Below, piece by piece: positions 1 to 9,218 of a stretch of DNA of 64,000 nucleotides. Both the position numbers and the translations under genes were made by a program. The notes beneath the pieces were generated by a model. It was not told the DNA's origin, ran no database searches, and was given only the letters and a program-made list of their open reading frames with translations. The stretch comes from Oceanimonas pelagia (GTDB taxonomy: Bacteria; Pseudomonadota; Gammaproteobacteria; Enterobacterales; Aeromonadaceae): positions 1,100,001 through 1,164,000 of the forward strand of contig NZ_CP118224.1 of NCBI RefSeq assembly GCF_030849025.1, given 5' to 3'. Each line of letters starts with the position of its first letter. Within the stretch, counting starts at the first letter, position 1.

Positions 1-1
1 C

Positions 2-925
2 GCCAAGCGCCTGGGTGTGGCATTCAAGGCCATGGCCGAGTTTGTGCGCCAGGAAGCCGAGCGCGGCCAGACCGTGGATATGTTCGGTGACGCAACGGAG
101 GTGACCTTGCAGGAAATTATTGACGCCGCCAACCGCAAACTGGAGCAGGAATACGGCGAGGGCGCGTTTGCCATTGAATCACTGGATCTGTTTGCGCAAT
201 CCCAGCCAGAGAGCGACCCCGAGCAGGCCCTGCAGAAAGCCCGCGAGCAGACCGACACCGATCCCACCGATAGGCAAAAGGAGAATGGTGATTACCAGAA
301 GGGCGAGCTGAGCGCCTTTAGCCTGGAACTGGTCATTGAAAACCCCAAGGGGCACGTTCGTTCCGGCAAGAGCGAAAACGGCGATGAGTGGTCCGTCAGC
401 ATGGCCCACGATTACGGCTACATCAAAGGCACCAAAGGGCTGGACGGCGACGAGGTGGACGCCTTTATCGGCCCCAATCTCGAAAGCGAAAAGGCGTTTG
501 TGATCGAGCAGGTTGACCCCTCCGGCAAGCTGGACGAGCACAAGGTCATGCTGGGCTTTGATGATGAAGAAAGCGCCAAGCAGGGCTACCTATCCAGCTA
601 CAAGGCTGGCTGGGATGGCCTGGGCTCCATCCGTGAAATGAGCCTGGAAGAGCTGAAAGCCTGGCTGCCGAATGCTGACCAGTCAACCAACGATGAATCA
701 TCAGTCAACCAAGAGGGTGAGCCCAGCCCGGCCGAGGCCGACACCGCTTTCCTGCAATCGGTTATCGACGGCGCCGTACCCGACATGCTGGCCCCCGAGC
801 TGGGCGACGAGATCGCCGCCGTGCTGGAGCGCCATGCCGACAATCCCGACATGGAAGCCCTGCTGGAGCAGGCCGTAATGGCCTACCAGACCGCCATGCT
901 GAACGCCACCGCCAATATTGAGTAA
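2..925 (+). CDS. Phage polyvalent protein with pyrophosphatase-like domain (5' end cut by window)
   Basis: The frame is open from the first base of the window, so the true start lies upstream; about 307 residues are visible. The middle of the visible part, roughly residues 105-225, looks like the inorganic-pyrophosphatase-like (InPase) domain of phage and plasmid polyvalent proteins. Its features are GHVRSGKSENGDEWSVSM near the start, the acidic DGDEVDAFIGP motif, HKVMLGFDDEESAKQGYL, and a YKAGWDGLGS turn. The C-terminal third is acidic and of low complexity and shows no domain I recognise. The gene lies 9 bp before the next polyvalent gene. Known polyvalent proteins are often delivered with the phage DNA; injection is inferred here. 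The domain call is by motif memory and was not searched. Confidence 0.6.
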   Translation, partial: AKRLGVAFKAMAEFVRQEAERGQTVDMFGDATEVTLQEIIDAANRKLEQEYGEGAFAIESLDLFAQSQPESDPEQALQKAREQTDTDPTDRQKENGDYQKGELSAFSLELVIENPKGHVRSGKSENGDEWSVSMAHDYGYIKGTKGLDGDEVDAFIGPNLESEKAFVIEQVDPSGKLDEHKVMLGFDDEESAKQGYLSSYKAGWDGLGSIREMSLEELKAWLPNADQSTNDESSVNQEGEPSPAEADTAFLQSVIDGAVPDMLAPELGDEIAAVLERHADNPDMEALLEQAVMAYQTAMLNATANIE

Positions 926-934
926 GGAACTATC

Positions 935-3256
935 GTGAGCATTATTTTTGACAACAGCAATGGGGAGGGGGCCAAGCAGGTGCTGGCCCGCCTGAAACTG
1001 GTCACGCAACTGGCGAGCACCCGCAAGGATTTGCTGGCTCTGCCTGCTGGCGTTGGTTCGCTGGCACCCAGGCTGGCTCTGGTGCGCGAGGCCAACCGGC
1101 TGCGCGCCGAGCTGGGGGAGCTGGACGGTCCCGCTTTGAGCGATGATCCCAACAGCCCCCACTACCGGTTCCGCGATACCGGCGAGGTGTCCGGCAGTCG
1201 CAAGGAGCTGGCTGCCAGCGCCATTAGGCTGGCCAAATCCAACGGTGACGCCGTGAAAGTCACGGATATCGACTGGCAGGCCATTGAAGAGAACCCGCGT
1301 GAAGCGGAAGAGCTAATCAGCAAGGGCAACCTGTTTGGTGAAACCGACTGGGAGCAATTGCAGCAAGGGGGCATGGATCCTGCTGCCGGCTTTCTGGTGG
1401 ATAAGGTGTTTGCCGCTATCGGCCCCAAGCCGGCCGGCGATGCAGCGCCACAATTGCGTCAGGACTATGCCTGGGGGTTACAGGCCATTCGCGCCCGCAT
1501 GCAAGCCTGCACCAGTGTGAGTGACGTGCGCGAGGCGCTGGAGGTGATCCGCGATGAAATGATCGGCACCAATCTTAACGAGCAGGAAGCGGAACGCTAT
1601 ACCGCCCTTATGCAGCAACGGCAGCAGGCTGCCGACCGTAACGTGGCGATCCGCCAGGCCATTGATGCAGCCCAGACCGAGATGTATCAGGCCGGCGCCG
1701 AGCTGCGGCAGGCTCAGTACAAGATAGAAAGCCGCGGACGCCGGGGCTGGAAGCCGGATCCTACCCTGGCTGAAGCGCTTGCCGATGCGCAGGCCGCCTA
1801 CAGCGAGGCCGAGGCCCGCTGGAGCAGTGCCCTGAAGGACACCAAAGATGAACGTGAGACGTTGCGCGCCACCATGCTCGACACCCACAATCAGGCCGCC
1901 CTGATTGTGGCTGAAGCCCGGGAACGGAACAGCCGGGAGAGCCAGGAGTGCAGATCATGGCGAAGCTTTGGCGAGCGCTTTGCCAAGCTGGTCAATTACC
2001 GCCGTCATGGTGGCTCAGACGCCTTCCGTGGACACGTTACCAATGCCGCCGCCGGCAAGGTCAATGACTGGTCCTGGGCCGACAAGAGCAAGGCGAGTCA
2101 GCCCAAAAGAGCCACCAAGCGAGAGGTTGGTTTTCAGCTTCAGGTGGCGGACTCTTTCGTCCGCCAGGGTGGCAGGGAGATAAGCGTCGGCTCCACCGCC
2201 GAACTCAAGGAGCGAATGGGCTTTCGTGAGGTGCAGTCGGGCAACTGGGTGCTGAACGATCCCAACAGCGCCCGTTTTCACGTTGAACAGACCGCTGCTG
2301 CCATGGTGGACATGGCCGACGTACTCGGTATTAACGAGCACCACCTTGGGTTGGGTGGTCGTCTGGCCATGGCGTTTGGCGCGCGGGGGCGAGGCGGCAA
2401 GAATGCGGCCAGGGCTCACTACGAGCCGGTGCAGCGGGTGATCAACCTCACAAAAATGGGCGGCGGTGGCGCCTTGGGGCACGAACTGCTGCACGCCCTG
2501 GACAACATCATTCCGTCACTGGTGAACGAAACCCCAGGTGGTAAAGGCGAGTTTGCGTCTGCCAATCCCGAACTGCTGCCAGAGGGGCCGCTGCGCGATG
2601 CCTTTGCCGCCTTCCGGCGAGCCCTGACCCAGGGCGACAAGCCGCTGCTTGAGATCATCAAGCTTAAGCCCGGCGACGGCAACCTGGCCCGGCACAACAT
2701 AGATGGCCGGCGCGGCAGCCGAGTGGCCGATGCCATCCGTGAGGCCGGCAACGCCACCGATGCCGTGAAGGCGGTGCGGGCCATTTACGGCGACCGTACC
2801 GACAAGCGCAGCCGCAAGACCATTGCCGACTGGGTGCGACTGGCGGCAGCTTATTACCACGACGGTGAAGAGCAGGTAGAGCTGGAAACAGGTCCTGAGG
2901 TATCCGACTTCATGCGTTCAGCTCAGCTATTGGACGCTGGCAGCACCGGCAAATACTGGTCGAGCGTGGAAGAGATGGCGGCCAGGGCATTTCAGTCCTA
3001 CCTCGAAGACAAAATGTCGGAGCGGGGCATGCGCAACGATTACCTCAGCGCCCTGGCAGACAACAAGCACTATTCCGGCGGAAGCTCACCGGTCAAGCCG
3101 TTCCCTGAGGGAGAAGAACGCCTGCGCATTAACGCCGCCATTGATGAGCTGTTCGACACCCTCAAGCGGGAGCGGGTATTTGAGAAGGCGGTAGCCAACA
3201 AGGCGCTGCTGGACTCGATTTTTGACTGCAACTCTGGGGCCGCGGCACTGCAATAA
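935..3256 (+). CDS. Large phage polyvalent protein with zincin-like HELLH motif
   Basis: This 773-residue protein uses a GTG start preceded by TAAGGA. The N-terminal 350 residues are rich in charged, helix-forming sequence. From about residue 440 the sequence resembles large polyvalent-protein-associated domains of phages (RFHVEQTAAAMVDMADVLG, then GLGGRLAMAFGARGRGG). This leads into GGGGALGHELLHALD, where His516, Glu517 and His520 form an HExxH zinc-protease signature. The C-terminal part has an aromatic stretch around WSSVEEMAARAFQSYL. Proteins of this type are proposed to be injected with phage DNA and to act on host factors or cell-wall material. The protease activity is inferred from the motif only. 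It sits between the pyrophosphatase-like gene and the portal. Confidence 0.6.
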   Translation: MSIIFDNSNGEGAKQVLARLKLVTQLASTRKDLLALPAGVGSLAPRLALVREANRLRAELGELDGPALSDDPNSPHYRFRDTGEVSGSRKELAASAIRLAKSNGDAVKVTDIDWQAIEENPREAEELISKGNLFGETDWEQLQQGGMDPAAGFLVDKVFAAIGPKPAGDAAPQLRQDYAWGLQAIRARMQACTSVSDVREALEVIRDEMIGTNLNEQEAERYTALMQQRQQAADRNVAIRQAIDAAQTEMYQAGAELRQAQYKIESRGRRGWKPDPTLAEALADAQAAYSEAEARWSSALKDTKDERETLRATMLDTHNQAALIVAEARERNSRESQECRSWRSFGERFAKLVNYRRHGGSDAFRGHVTNAAAGKVNDWSWADKSKASQPKRATKREVGFQLQVADSFVRQGGREISVGSTAELKERMGFREVQSGNWVLNDPNSARFHVEQTAAAMVDMADVLGINEHHLGLGGRLAMAFGARGRGGKNAARAHYEPVQRVINLTKMGGGGALGHELLHALDNIIPSLVNETPGGKGEFASANPELLPEGPLRDAFAAFRRALTQGDKPLLEIIKLKPGDGNLARHNIDGRRGSRVADAIREAGNATDAVKAVRAIYGDRTDKRSRKTIADWVRLAAAYYHDGEEQVELETGPEVSDFMRSAQLLDAGSTGKYWSSVEEMAARAFQSYLEDKMSERGMRNDYLSALADNKHYSGGSSPVKPFPEGEERLRINAAIDELFDTLKRERVFEKAVANKALLDSIFDCNSGAAALQ

Positions 3257-3355
3257 GGGGGATTTGGTGCTGAATGGATGTTTTTTTTCGTTCGGCACCA
3301 TCAAGCCAGGAAAAGAACCAGCCTGCTCAGCCATGGCACTGCGTAAAGTCATGCC

Positions 3356-4894
3356 ATGGCTACTAAAACCCACAAGCAGCGGCGCGGATTCTTCGGTCTG
3401 TTCAGCGGAAACACTCGCGATTACCAGGCAGAGGATGCGTCGGCGAGCGACATAACACCAGCGGATACCGTGCTCTACGGTGCCGGCATGACCACTGTTG
3501 CCAGCCTGATGGCATCCGGCAACCGGAAGGCCCGCACCCGGCAATCCATCTACGATCAGTGGTCAATGATGGAGGCGGATCCCATTTGTTCATCGGCCCT
3601 TGGCTTGCTGGTCACCGCCGCTCTGGGTGGTCACGAAACCAATGGCGACCTCATTTTCATCGAAAAAAGGCCCGGCTACAGCGACGATGAGCGCCTGCAG
3701 CGGATGGTGGAGGAGATCCGCGAGGACCTGCTCCCCATTTTCAACGGCGCCGCCTTTAACGTTGGCTATCTGGCGGCGGCCTTTGGTGACGCCTATGCCC
3801 GCATTTACAGCGATAAGGGGGTGGGGGTCACCGACCTTTATACCGGCGAGCTGATCCGGCCGCCCCTGGTGCAGCCGTTCGAGCGCGGCAGCCGCACCGT
3901 GGGCTTTGCCGTTTATACCGGTGAGAAGAACTTCCAGCGCCTGAGCAAGACCCAGATGGCCAGAGTGAAAATGCCGCGCACCCAGTGGGTGCCGCAGCAC
4001 GGCGTGTTTGAGAAGTCGATCAAGCTGGCCCTGGAGCAGGACGATATCGATGCCCTGCCGCTGATGCCGGCCATGGCTGGCGGCTCCTTGCTGTACCCGG
4101 CAGAGGAGCCCTACAACAACCTGTCCGCCAGCCTGCTGGGGCTGGTTGGGCAGCGCTGGATCGACTCCATTGACGAGCAGATGCTGACCGTCAACCTCAA
4201 CGAAATGAGCAGGGAACAGCAAAAGCGCTTTCTTGAGAGCATCAAGTCCATGCTCACCAAGTCCAAGGAAGTGGCGGAGCAGGCCGCCAAGGGCGGCAAG
4301 CCGATACTGGAGCGGATCCGGCATATCATTCCGGTGTTCGGTGAAAAGCAGCTGGCGTCCATGCAGGCGCCGAACGGCGGTCAGACTGGTCGCAGCGCCA
4401 ATATCAGCATCGAGGACATTATGCTGCATGCCCGGCTGACCGCCGGTGCCATTGGGGTGGATTTGTCCATGGTGGGTTTTGCCGATCAGCTGGCTGGCGG
4501 CCTAGGCGAGGGTGGCTTCTTCCGAACGTCAGCGCAGGTGGCTGAGCGGGCCAGGGTTATTCGGGTCGCCCTGGCCGACTTCTTCAATCAGGTGATCGAC
4601 GTTCATACCCTGCAGAAGTACGGCGTGGTCTTCCCGGCCAGCGAGCGCCCCTGGTCCATCAACTTCTACGGCTCCATTTCCGCGCTGGAGGCCGAAAAGC
4701 AGCGCACCCGCAGTGAAGGCATGAGCGTGGGCCTGCTGCTGGTGCAGGGCATGCAGCAGCTCAAGGAGCTGGGCGCCGACAAGAAGATGATGATCAACTT
4801 CCTGACCGACATTATGGCGCTGGATGAAGATCAGGCCGAACAGTATGCCGATAACCTGGCCAGGCAGCCGGATGACGATGACAGGGGGCTGTGA
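3356..4894 (+). CDS. Probable phage portal protein
   Basis: This is a 512-residue protein without signal or membrane segments. Its size, position ahead of tail genes, and features such as RQSIYDQWSMMEADPICSSA near the N-terminus fit portal proteins of myovirus-like prophages. Further support is a long helical middle around residues 285-330 and a Gln/Glu-rich C-terminal helix. The start ATG at 3356 follows a 100-bp gap after the zincin gene and has no strong ribosome site. The gene ends in a TGATG overlap with the next. No active-site motif exists for portals, so the call rests on length, context and overall character; another head-tail connector protein is the main alternative. Confidence 0.55.
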   Translation: MATKTHKQRRGFFGLFSGNTRDYQAEDASASDITPADTVLYGAGMTTVASLMASGNRKARTRQSIYDQWSMMEADPICSSALGLLVTAALGGHETNGDLIFIEKRPGYSDDERLQRMVEEIREDLLPIFNGAAFNVGYLAAAFGDAYARIYSDKGVGVTDLYTGELIRPPLVQPFERGSRTVGFAVYTGEKNFQRLSKTQMARVKMPRTQWVPQHGVFEKSIKLALEQDDIDALPLMPAMAGGSLLYPAEEPYNNLSASLLGLVGQRWIDSIDEQMLTVNLNEMSREQQKRFLESIKSMLTKSKEVAEQAAKGGKPILERIRHIIPVFGEKQLASMQAPNGGQTGRSANISIEDIMLHARLTAGAIGVDLSMVGFADQLAGGLGEGGFFRTSAQVAERARVIRVALADFFNQVIDVHTLQKYGVVFPASERPWSINFYGSISALEAEKQRTRSEGMSVGLLLVQGMQQLKELGADKKMMINFLTDIMALDEDQAEQYADNLARQPDDDDRGL

Positions 4895-5802
4895 TGGGGC
4901 TATACAACAACGTGGCCGACAGTCTCGGTCTGCTGGGCGCTGGCAGCCTGCTGGGCAATCTGCAGGGCGCCGTGGGCGGCGGCATCAACAACCTTGGCGG
5001 CAGAGCGGCACAACTTGCCGGGGGCGGCGCGCTGGCCCAGAACCTGGCTGGCCGGGCAACCTCCATCGCCGGATCCATGGCATCCAGCGCCATCAGTAGC
5101 GGGCTGACGCCGGAGTTGCGGCGGGCCATTAATGGCGGCGGCGCGGTTGCCAGCAACCTGCTGGCCGGTAATTTTCAGGACGCGGCCATTACCGCGCTGG
5201 ATGCGGGCCTGGCCGACAGGGTGCTGAGCAGCTTCGGCAGCCGGGCCGGAGCGCAGATGCGATTCTGGCGTAACGGAAACCCTCTGTACGGGGGGATATC
5301 GCCGGGCGAGGCGAGACAGATCCACTCCGAAGCTACCACCACCGGCAAGGCCAAGAAAAACCTGTTCCTGGTCAAGGTCAGCAGCCTGTTGCAGGGCGAC
5401 TTCTCCCGCCAGTTCAACCTTTTTTGCGTGGATATAGAGCACACGCCTTTTATCGTTTCCGGCGACAAGTTCAAGGTCGGCGCGGCGTTCGTGGACATGC
5501 CCAACGCCTCGGAGGTCGACGAGCTCCGCATTACCACCCTGGATGACAAGCGCGGCACCATGAAGCGGTGGTTTGAGGATCACGCCGCTGCCGTGGCGGC
5601 GCGTGACGGCACCGTGGGGGTGCCTGGCCAGTACGCGATTACTTTCACCATCGAACACGCCTTTGTGGGCGAGCTGGGCGGCTTCAAGGGCAAGGGGCTG
5701 TTTCGCCCCGTGAGTTACGACGTGTCGTTGTCCCGGCGCGATGACGCCCTCGAGGAAATCCAGATGACCTTTACCCAAATCGACACCTTCATGGAGCCCT
5801 GA
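4894..5802 (+). CDS. Phage structural protein with tail-tube-like C-terminal domain
   Basis: This is a 302-residue protein. I chose ATG 4894, which overlaps the portal stop as TGATG. The first 110 residues are Gly/Ala-rich low complexity. From about residue 145 a beta-rich domain begins at LFLVKVSSLLQGDFSRQFN. It continues with VSGDKFKVGAAFVDMP, KRGTMKRWFEDHA, and a closing DVSLSRRDDALEEIQMTF. This pattern resembles the tail-tube or baseplate tube-initiator fold of contractile-tailed phages. The location directly before the tape-measure gene supports a role in the tail tube or baseplate hub. The exact role is an inference. Confidence 0.5.
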   Translation: MGLYNNVADSLGLLGAGSLLGNLQGAVGGGINNLGGRAAQLAGGGALAQNLAGRATSIAGSMASSAISSGLTPELRRAINGGGAVASNLLAGNFQDAAITALDAGLADRVLSSFGSRAGAQMRFWRNGNPLYGGISPGEARQIHSEATTTGKAKKNLFLVKVSSLLQGDFSRQFNLFCVDIEHTPFIVSGDKFKVGAAFVDMPNASEVDELRITTLDDKRGTMKRWFEDHAAAVAARDGTVGVPGQYAITFTIEHAFVGELGGFKGKGLFRPVSYDVSLSRRDDALEEIQMTFTQIDTFMEP

Positions 5803-8800
5803 TGATGCTGAAACACGACGAACAGGGCTTTCTTGTCGGGCCCAGAGAGCAAACTGACGAGCTGCTGGACCAGCTCAAGTTGATCCGTGGCGAGCTGGAG
5901 GCCATCAGGGCTACCCTGGGTGATGCCAAGCCACAAGAGGCCGCCACCACTCCGGCGTCGTCGCCGGACGTTCAGCGCCCGCCGGTGGTAACGCCAGGTG
6001 GCAGGCATGGTGGTGAGCCTGGCTCAACCCTGGCCGCCACTGCCGCTCTTGCTCCTGTGGTCGTGCTTCGTCAAGGTGACAGCTATCAGCATGGTGGCGA
6101 CACCCATTTCCGCCAGGGCGACCGGTCGACGTCAAGTTCCATTGCCCTCACCGACCGTCAAACAATCAACCATTCCGCTCCTAGCGCCCGAGAGGCCGCC
6201 ACCACTCCGGCGTCGTCGCCGGACGTTCAGCGCCCGCCGGTGGTAACGCCGATAGGCAGGGTCGGTCCGAAAAGGGATGAAAACGGACGCTTTGTAAAGG
6301 CATCTTCTCCCCAGTCATTTGGCGCCGCTCGAAGTGATCGCGATGAAAAGGGGCGGTTTGTCGGCTCGGGTGATGATGACTCTGCCGCCAACGAGTTGGG
6401 GCTGCGAACGGCTATTGGCGACATGGGAGACCGGATCGCCGGGGCTGTGCACGAAATGGCCCTTAACGAGGAGGCCGACCCGTCGGTTAAGGCCTTCAAT
6501 GAGGTGGCTCAGCCGCTCAGCCGCGGCTTCAGCAAGATTTTTGGCGGAGAGGGCGACAAGGGGCAGGAGCGCTGGTTTCGCCGGATATGGCGTCAAATGC
6601 GCGAGTCCCGGGAGGCTGGGCGCCAGGAGAGCAAGCAGACCATTACCCTGCTGGAGGATATCGAGAAGCAGCAGGGCGGTAAGGATCGCAGCGGTGGCGG
6701 CTGGTTTGCGCTAGCCCTGGCTCCCGCCATGGTGCTTCTGCGCGCCATCCTGACTGCGTTGCTGCCCATGGCGCTGCTGAAGCGACTACCGGCCTGGCTG
6801 ACTGGAATCGGCGCCGGTAAGGGCGGCCCCGGGGCAGGAAAGTGGGCACCTGGTCGCGCTGGGGGTGGCGCGGCAGCGGGTGCGACAGGAGCGGCTTCTG
6901 CCGGTGCCGGCCGGCCTGGAGCCCCTGACGCTCGCGGCGCCGGTTCGAAACCGGGCATGCTGCGTCGCGCCGGGCGGTTTGCCCGCCGAGTGCCGGTATT
7001 GGGCAGCCTGATCGGGCTTGGCTACATGGCCAGCGATATCTACAGCTCCGAGTCCAGTAACGATTCACGGCAGCAGAAGGATGTGTCCACAGGCGCGGCC
7101 ATTGGTCGCGGTACTGGTGCGCTGGGTGGCGCCATGGCCGGCGGCGCTGCCGGCGCGGCATTGGGCTCTGTGGTGCCGGTGGTGGGCAACATAGTTGGCG
7201 GCATTGTGGGTGCTGCCGTCGGTGCCTGGCTGGGTGAGTCTGCCGGTGAGGTAATTGGCGCTCAGTTCGGCTCCTGGGTGGCAGATCTGCGCGACTCCAA
7301 CTTCGTGCAGGGCATGTCCGATGCCTGGCGCACCATGACGCTGTTCACCGGCCACCTGTGGGGGCAGGTGAGCGGTGCTGTGGGTGAGCTCTGGGGCGCC
7401 ATGTCGGAAACCGTGGGGGCAGCCTGGAGCAGCGTATCCTCCACAGTGTCCAGCGCCTGGCTGGCCACGTCAGACGCTGTATCCGCCACTTGGGATGGCA
7501 TTGCTGGAGCGATAACGAGCACTTGGGATAGCGCCGTTGGCGTGATGACGTCGGCCTGGGATAGTGTGACCAGCAAGCTGGAAGGGTGGTGGGATTCCAT
7601 TTCCGAGGCCGGCCAAAAGGTTAATGACTGGATTAAGGAAAAAACCGGCATTGACGTTAAGGAGACTGCCACTGCCGTCTATGACAGCACCGCCAGCGCC
7701 CTAAAGGAAGCGGGCGGGAATGCGTGGAGCTTCGTTAAAAAGTCAGCGTCCACGGTGGGCGAGGCCACCGGCGTATCCAAGGCGTACCGCGCCATCAAGC
7801 GCAGCGCCAATTACGCGAAAAACCGCAGCGCCCTTGAAAAGCAGATGGCAGCATCCGGCATTACCGACCCCGCCGAGCAGGCCATGTTCATGGCGCAGAT
7901 GGATCATGAGTCCGGCGGTATGACCAGCCTGGAAGAGAGCTTCAACTACCGCAACGCCGATCGCCTGATGGCGGTCAGCGCCACCGCCAGAAAGAAGGGT
8001 CCGAAAGCCGTGCAGGCAGCCATAGATCAGGGCCCGGAGGCGGTGGCTGAGCTGATGTATGGCGGGCGCATGGGTAACACCGAGCCCGGTGACGGCTACA
8101 AGTTTCGCGGACGCGGCTTCACCCAGCTCACTGGGCGAAACAACTACGAAGCGGCCAGCAAGGATCTGGGTATCGACCTGGTTAATAACCCGGACATGGC
8201 GGCAGACCCGGAGGTGGCGGCCAAGATTGCCACTTGGTACTGGCAGCAGCGCCCCGGCCTGTCAGACGCCGCCAAGCGTGGCGATGTGGAGGAGGTCACC
8301 CGCAAGATTAACGGTGGCACCAATGGTCTGGCCGATCGCAAGGCCAAAACCGAGCAGTACCTGGCCGAATATCGGGATAGACCGATAGCGCCCACATCCA
8401 AACCTGAGGCGGTGGCCTTGGCGCAAGTTGACGCGCCTGCCAGGGCAACAAACAGCATCACTCGCCGGGAAATCACAGATCCTGCCGAAAAGGCGGCGGC
8501 ACTTGCTGAGCTGGAGCGGGATCTGGCGTGGATGAATGAGTCCATGGGGCATGGCGGCGAGGTTACACCAGAAGGCCTGGCCGGCATGACCAGCCCCAAT
8601 GTTGCGCCGGCCGCCCGGGTGCCCGATAGCAACCTGAGCCAGATCCTGCTTCCGCCGGTATCGACCAGCGTGGATGCCGCTCGTCTGCCACCGATGGCTA
8701 TGGGCGTCATGGCGCCCGCAGCGCCGCCCGCCGTGGCGGCCGCGCCTAACCTTACAGTGCCATTGCGCGACAATGCCAAGCCCAAGGCTTCACGCCCGCC

Positions 8801-8873
8801 GCAGGACGTTTCCCGTGACCTGCCCGATCGCCAGATCGCCCACATCGTCACCGGCGCCTACGCCGCGATGTAA
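5802..8873 (+). CDS. Tail tape-measure-like protein with GH19 lysozyme domain
   Basis: This 1,023-residue protein overlaps the previous stop (TGATG). The N-terminal quarter is unstructured and contains a duplicated 20-residue segment encoded by a 60-bp direct repeat at 5936-5995 and 6191-6250. Residues 330-480 are Gly/Ala-rich and hydrophobic. Residues 510-610 carry spaced tryptophans (AWSSV, AWLAT, TWDGI, TWDSA, AWDSV) like tape-measure repeats. Residues 680-860 match a GH19 chitinase/lysozyme-type domain, with MDHESGG (Glu703 the likely acid), FRGRGFTQLTGR and INGGTNGL. The enzyme would cut peptidoglycan while the tail penetrates the envelope. The last 150 residues are Pro/Ala-rich. Confidence 0.7.
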   Translation: MMLKHDEQGFLVGPREQTDELLDQLKLIRGELEAIRATLGDAKPQEAATTPASSPDVQRPPVVTPGGRHGGEPGSTLAATAALAPVVVLRQGDSYQHGGDTHFRQGDRSTSSSIALTDRQTINHSAPSAREAATTPASSPDVQRPPVVTPIGRVGPKRDENGRFVKASSPQSFGAARSDRDEKGRFVGSGDDDSAANELGLRTAIGDMGDRIAGAVHEMALNEEADPSVKAFNEVAQPLSRGFSKIFGGEGDKGQERWFRRIWRQMRESREAGRQESKQTITLLEDIEKQQGGKDRSGGGWFALALAPAMVLLRAILTALLPMALLKRLPAWLTGIGAGKGGPGAGKWAPGRAGGGAAAGATGAASAGAGRPGAPDARGAGSKPGMLRRAGRFARRVPVLGSLIGLGYMASDIYSSESSNDSRQQKDVSTGAAIGRGTGALGGAMAGGAAGAALGSVVPVVGNIVGGIVGAAVGAWLGESAGEVIGAQFGSWVADLRDSNFVQGMSDAWRTMTLFTGHLWGQVSGAVGELWGAMSETVGAAWSSVSSTVSSAWLATSDAVSATWDGIAGAITSTWDSAVGVMTSAWDSVTSKLEGWWDSISEAGQKVNDWIKEKTGIDVKETATAVYDSTASALKEAGGNAWSFVKKSASTVGEATGVSKAYRAIKRSANYAKNRSALEKQMAASGITDPAEQAMFMAQMDHESGGMTSLEESFNYRNADRLMAVSATARKKGPKAVQAAIDQGPEAVAELMYGGRMGNTEPGDGYKFRGRGFTQLTGRNNYEAASKDLGIDLVNNPDMAADPEVAAKIATWYWQQRPGLSDAAKRGDVEEVTRKINGGTNGLADRKAKTEQYLAEYRDRPIAPTSKPEAVALAQVDAPARATNSITRREITDPAEKAAALAELERDLAWMNESMGHGGEVTPEGLAGMTSPNVAPAARVPDSNLSQILLPPVSTSVDAARLPPMAMGVMAPAAPPAVAAAPNLTVPLRDNAKPKASRPPQDVSRDLPDRQIAHIVTGAYAAM
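5936..6250 (+). repeat. 60-bp perfect direct repeat pair inside the tape-measure-like gene
   Basis: Positions 5936-5995 and 6191-6250 are identical over 60 bp. Both copies are in frame and encode the same 20 residues, containing TTPASSPDVQRPPVV. The two copies are separated by 195 bp, a multiple of three, so loss or gain of a unit would preserve the reading frame. The flanks differ immediately outside the repeat. Confidence 0.95.
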
Positions 8874-8880
8874 AGCGGAA

Positions 8881-8909
8881 AACGGCGGGGTTCTTCGCCC
8901 CGCCGTCCA
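8881..8909 (+). other. GC-rich hairpin between tape-measure-like and baseplate genes
   Basis: An inverted repeat ACGGCGGGG / CCCCGCCGT with a short loop lies in the 42-bp gap before the next start codon. It lacks a T-run, so it may moderate translation or transcript stability between the two genes rather than terminate transcription. Confidence 0.4.
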
Positions 8910-8915
8910 CCTACC

Positions 8916-9218
8916 ATGCAAATCATGAAAACACTTACCGGCGAAGAGCTTGAAGGCATGGTTGAGCACTGGCTGAGTACCCCGGTTAACGGGTACCTGG
9001 GCAGTGACTACGGCCAAGATGCCAAATCCATCCTGCAGCTGCCTCATACCGATGAGGCGGCCGACGAACTTATTCGCAAGCTGAGGCAGGACATCATCAT
9101 CACCACGTCCCTGCCGGCCGGCGCCGTCTCCCTGTATGGGGTGCCGAGCGGCGTTGATCGCTTCGATATTGTGCTGGAGGTCGCCGGGCGAACCTTTGAC
9201 CTATCAGGGGGCAACTGA
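8916..9218 (+). CDS. Small phage baseplate or tail protein, possibly wedge-like
   Basis: This 100-residue protein overlaps the following baseplate gene by TGATG. The sequence contains GYLGSDYGQD near the N-terminus, a helix around DEAADELIRKLRQDI, and a beta-rich end (DRFDIVLEVAGRTFDLS). Its position directly before a J-like baseplate gene is where gp25/W-type wedge proteins usually lie in contractile-tailed phages. The length is close to that family, but I do not see its diagnostic motifs clearly, so this remains a positional call. Confidence 0.45.
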   Translation: MQIMKTLTGEELEGMVEHWLSTPVNGYLGSDYGQDAKSILQLPHTDEAADELIRKLRQDIIITTSLPAGAVSLYGVPSGVDRFDIVLEVAGRTFDLSGGN

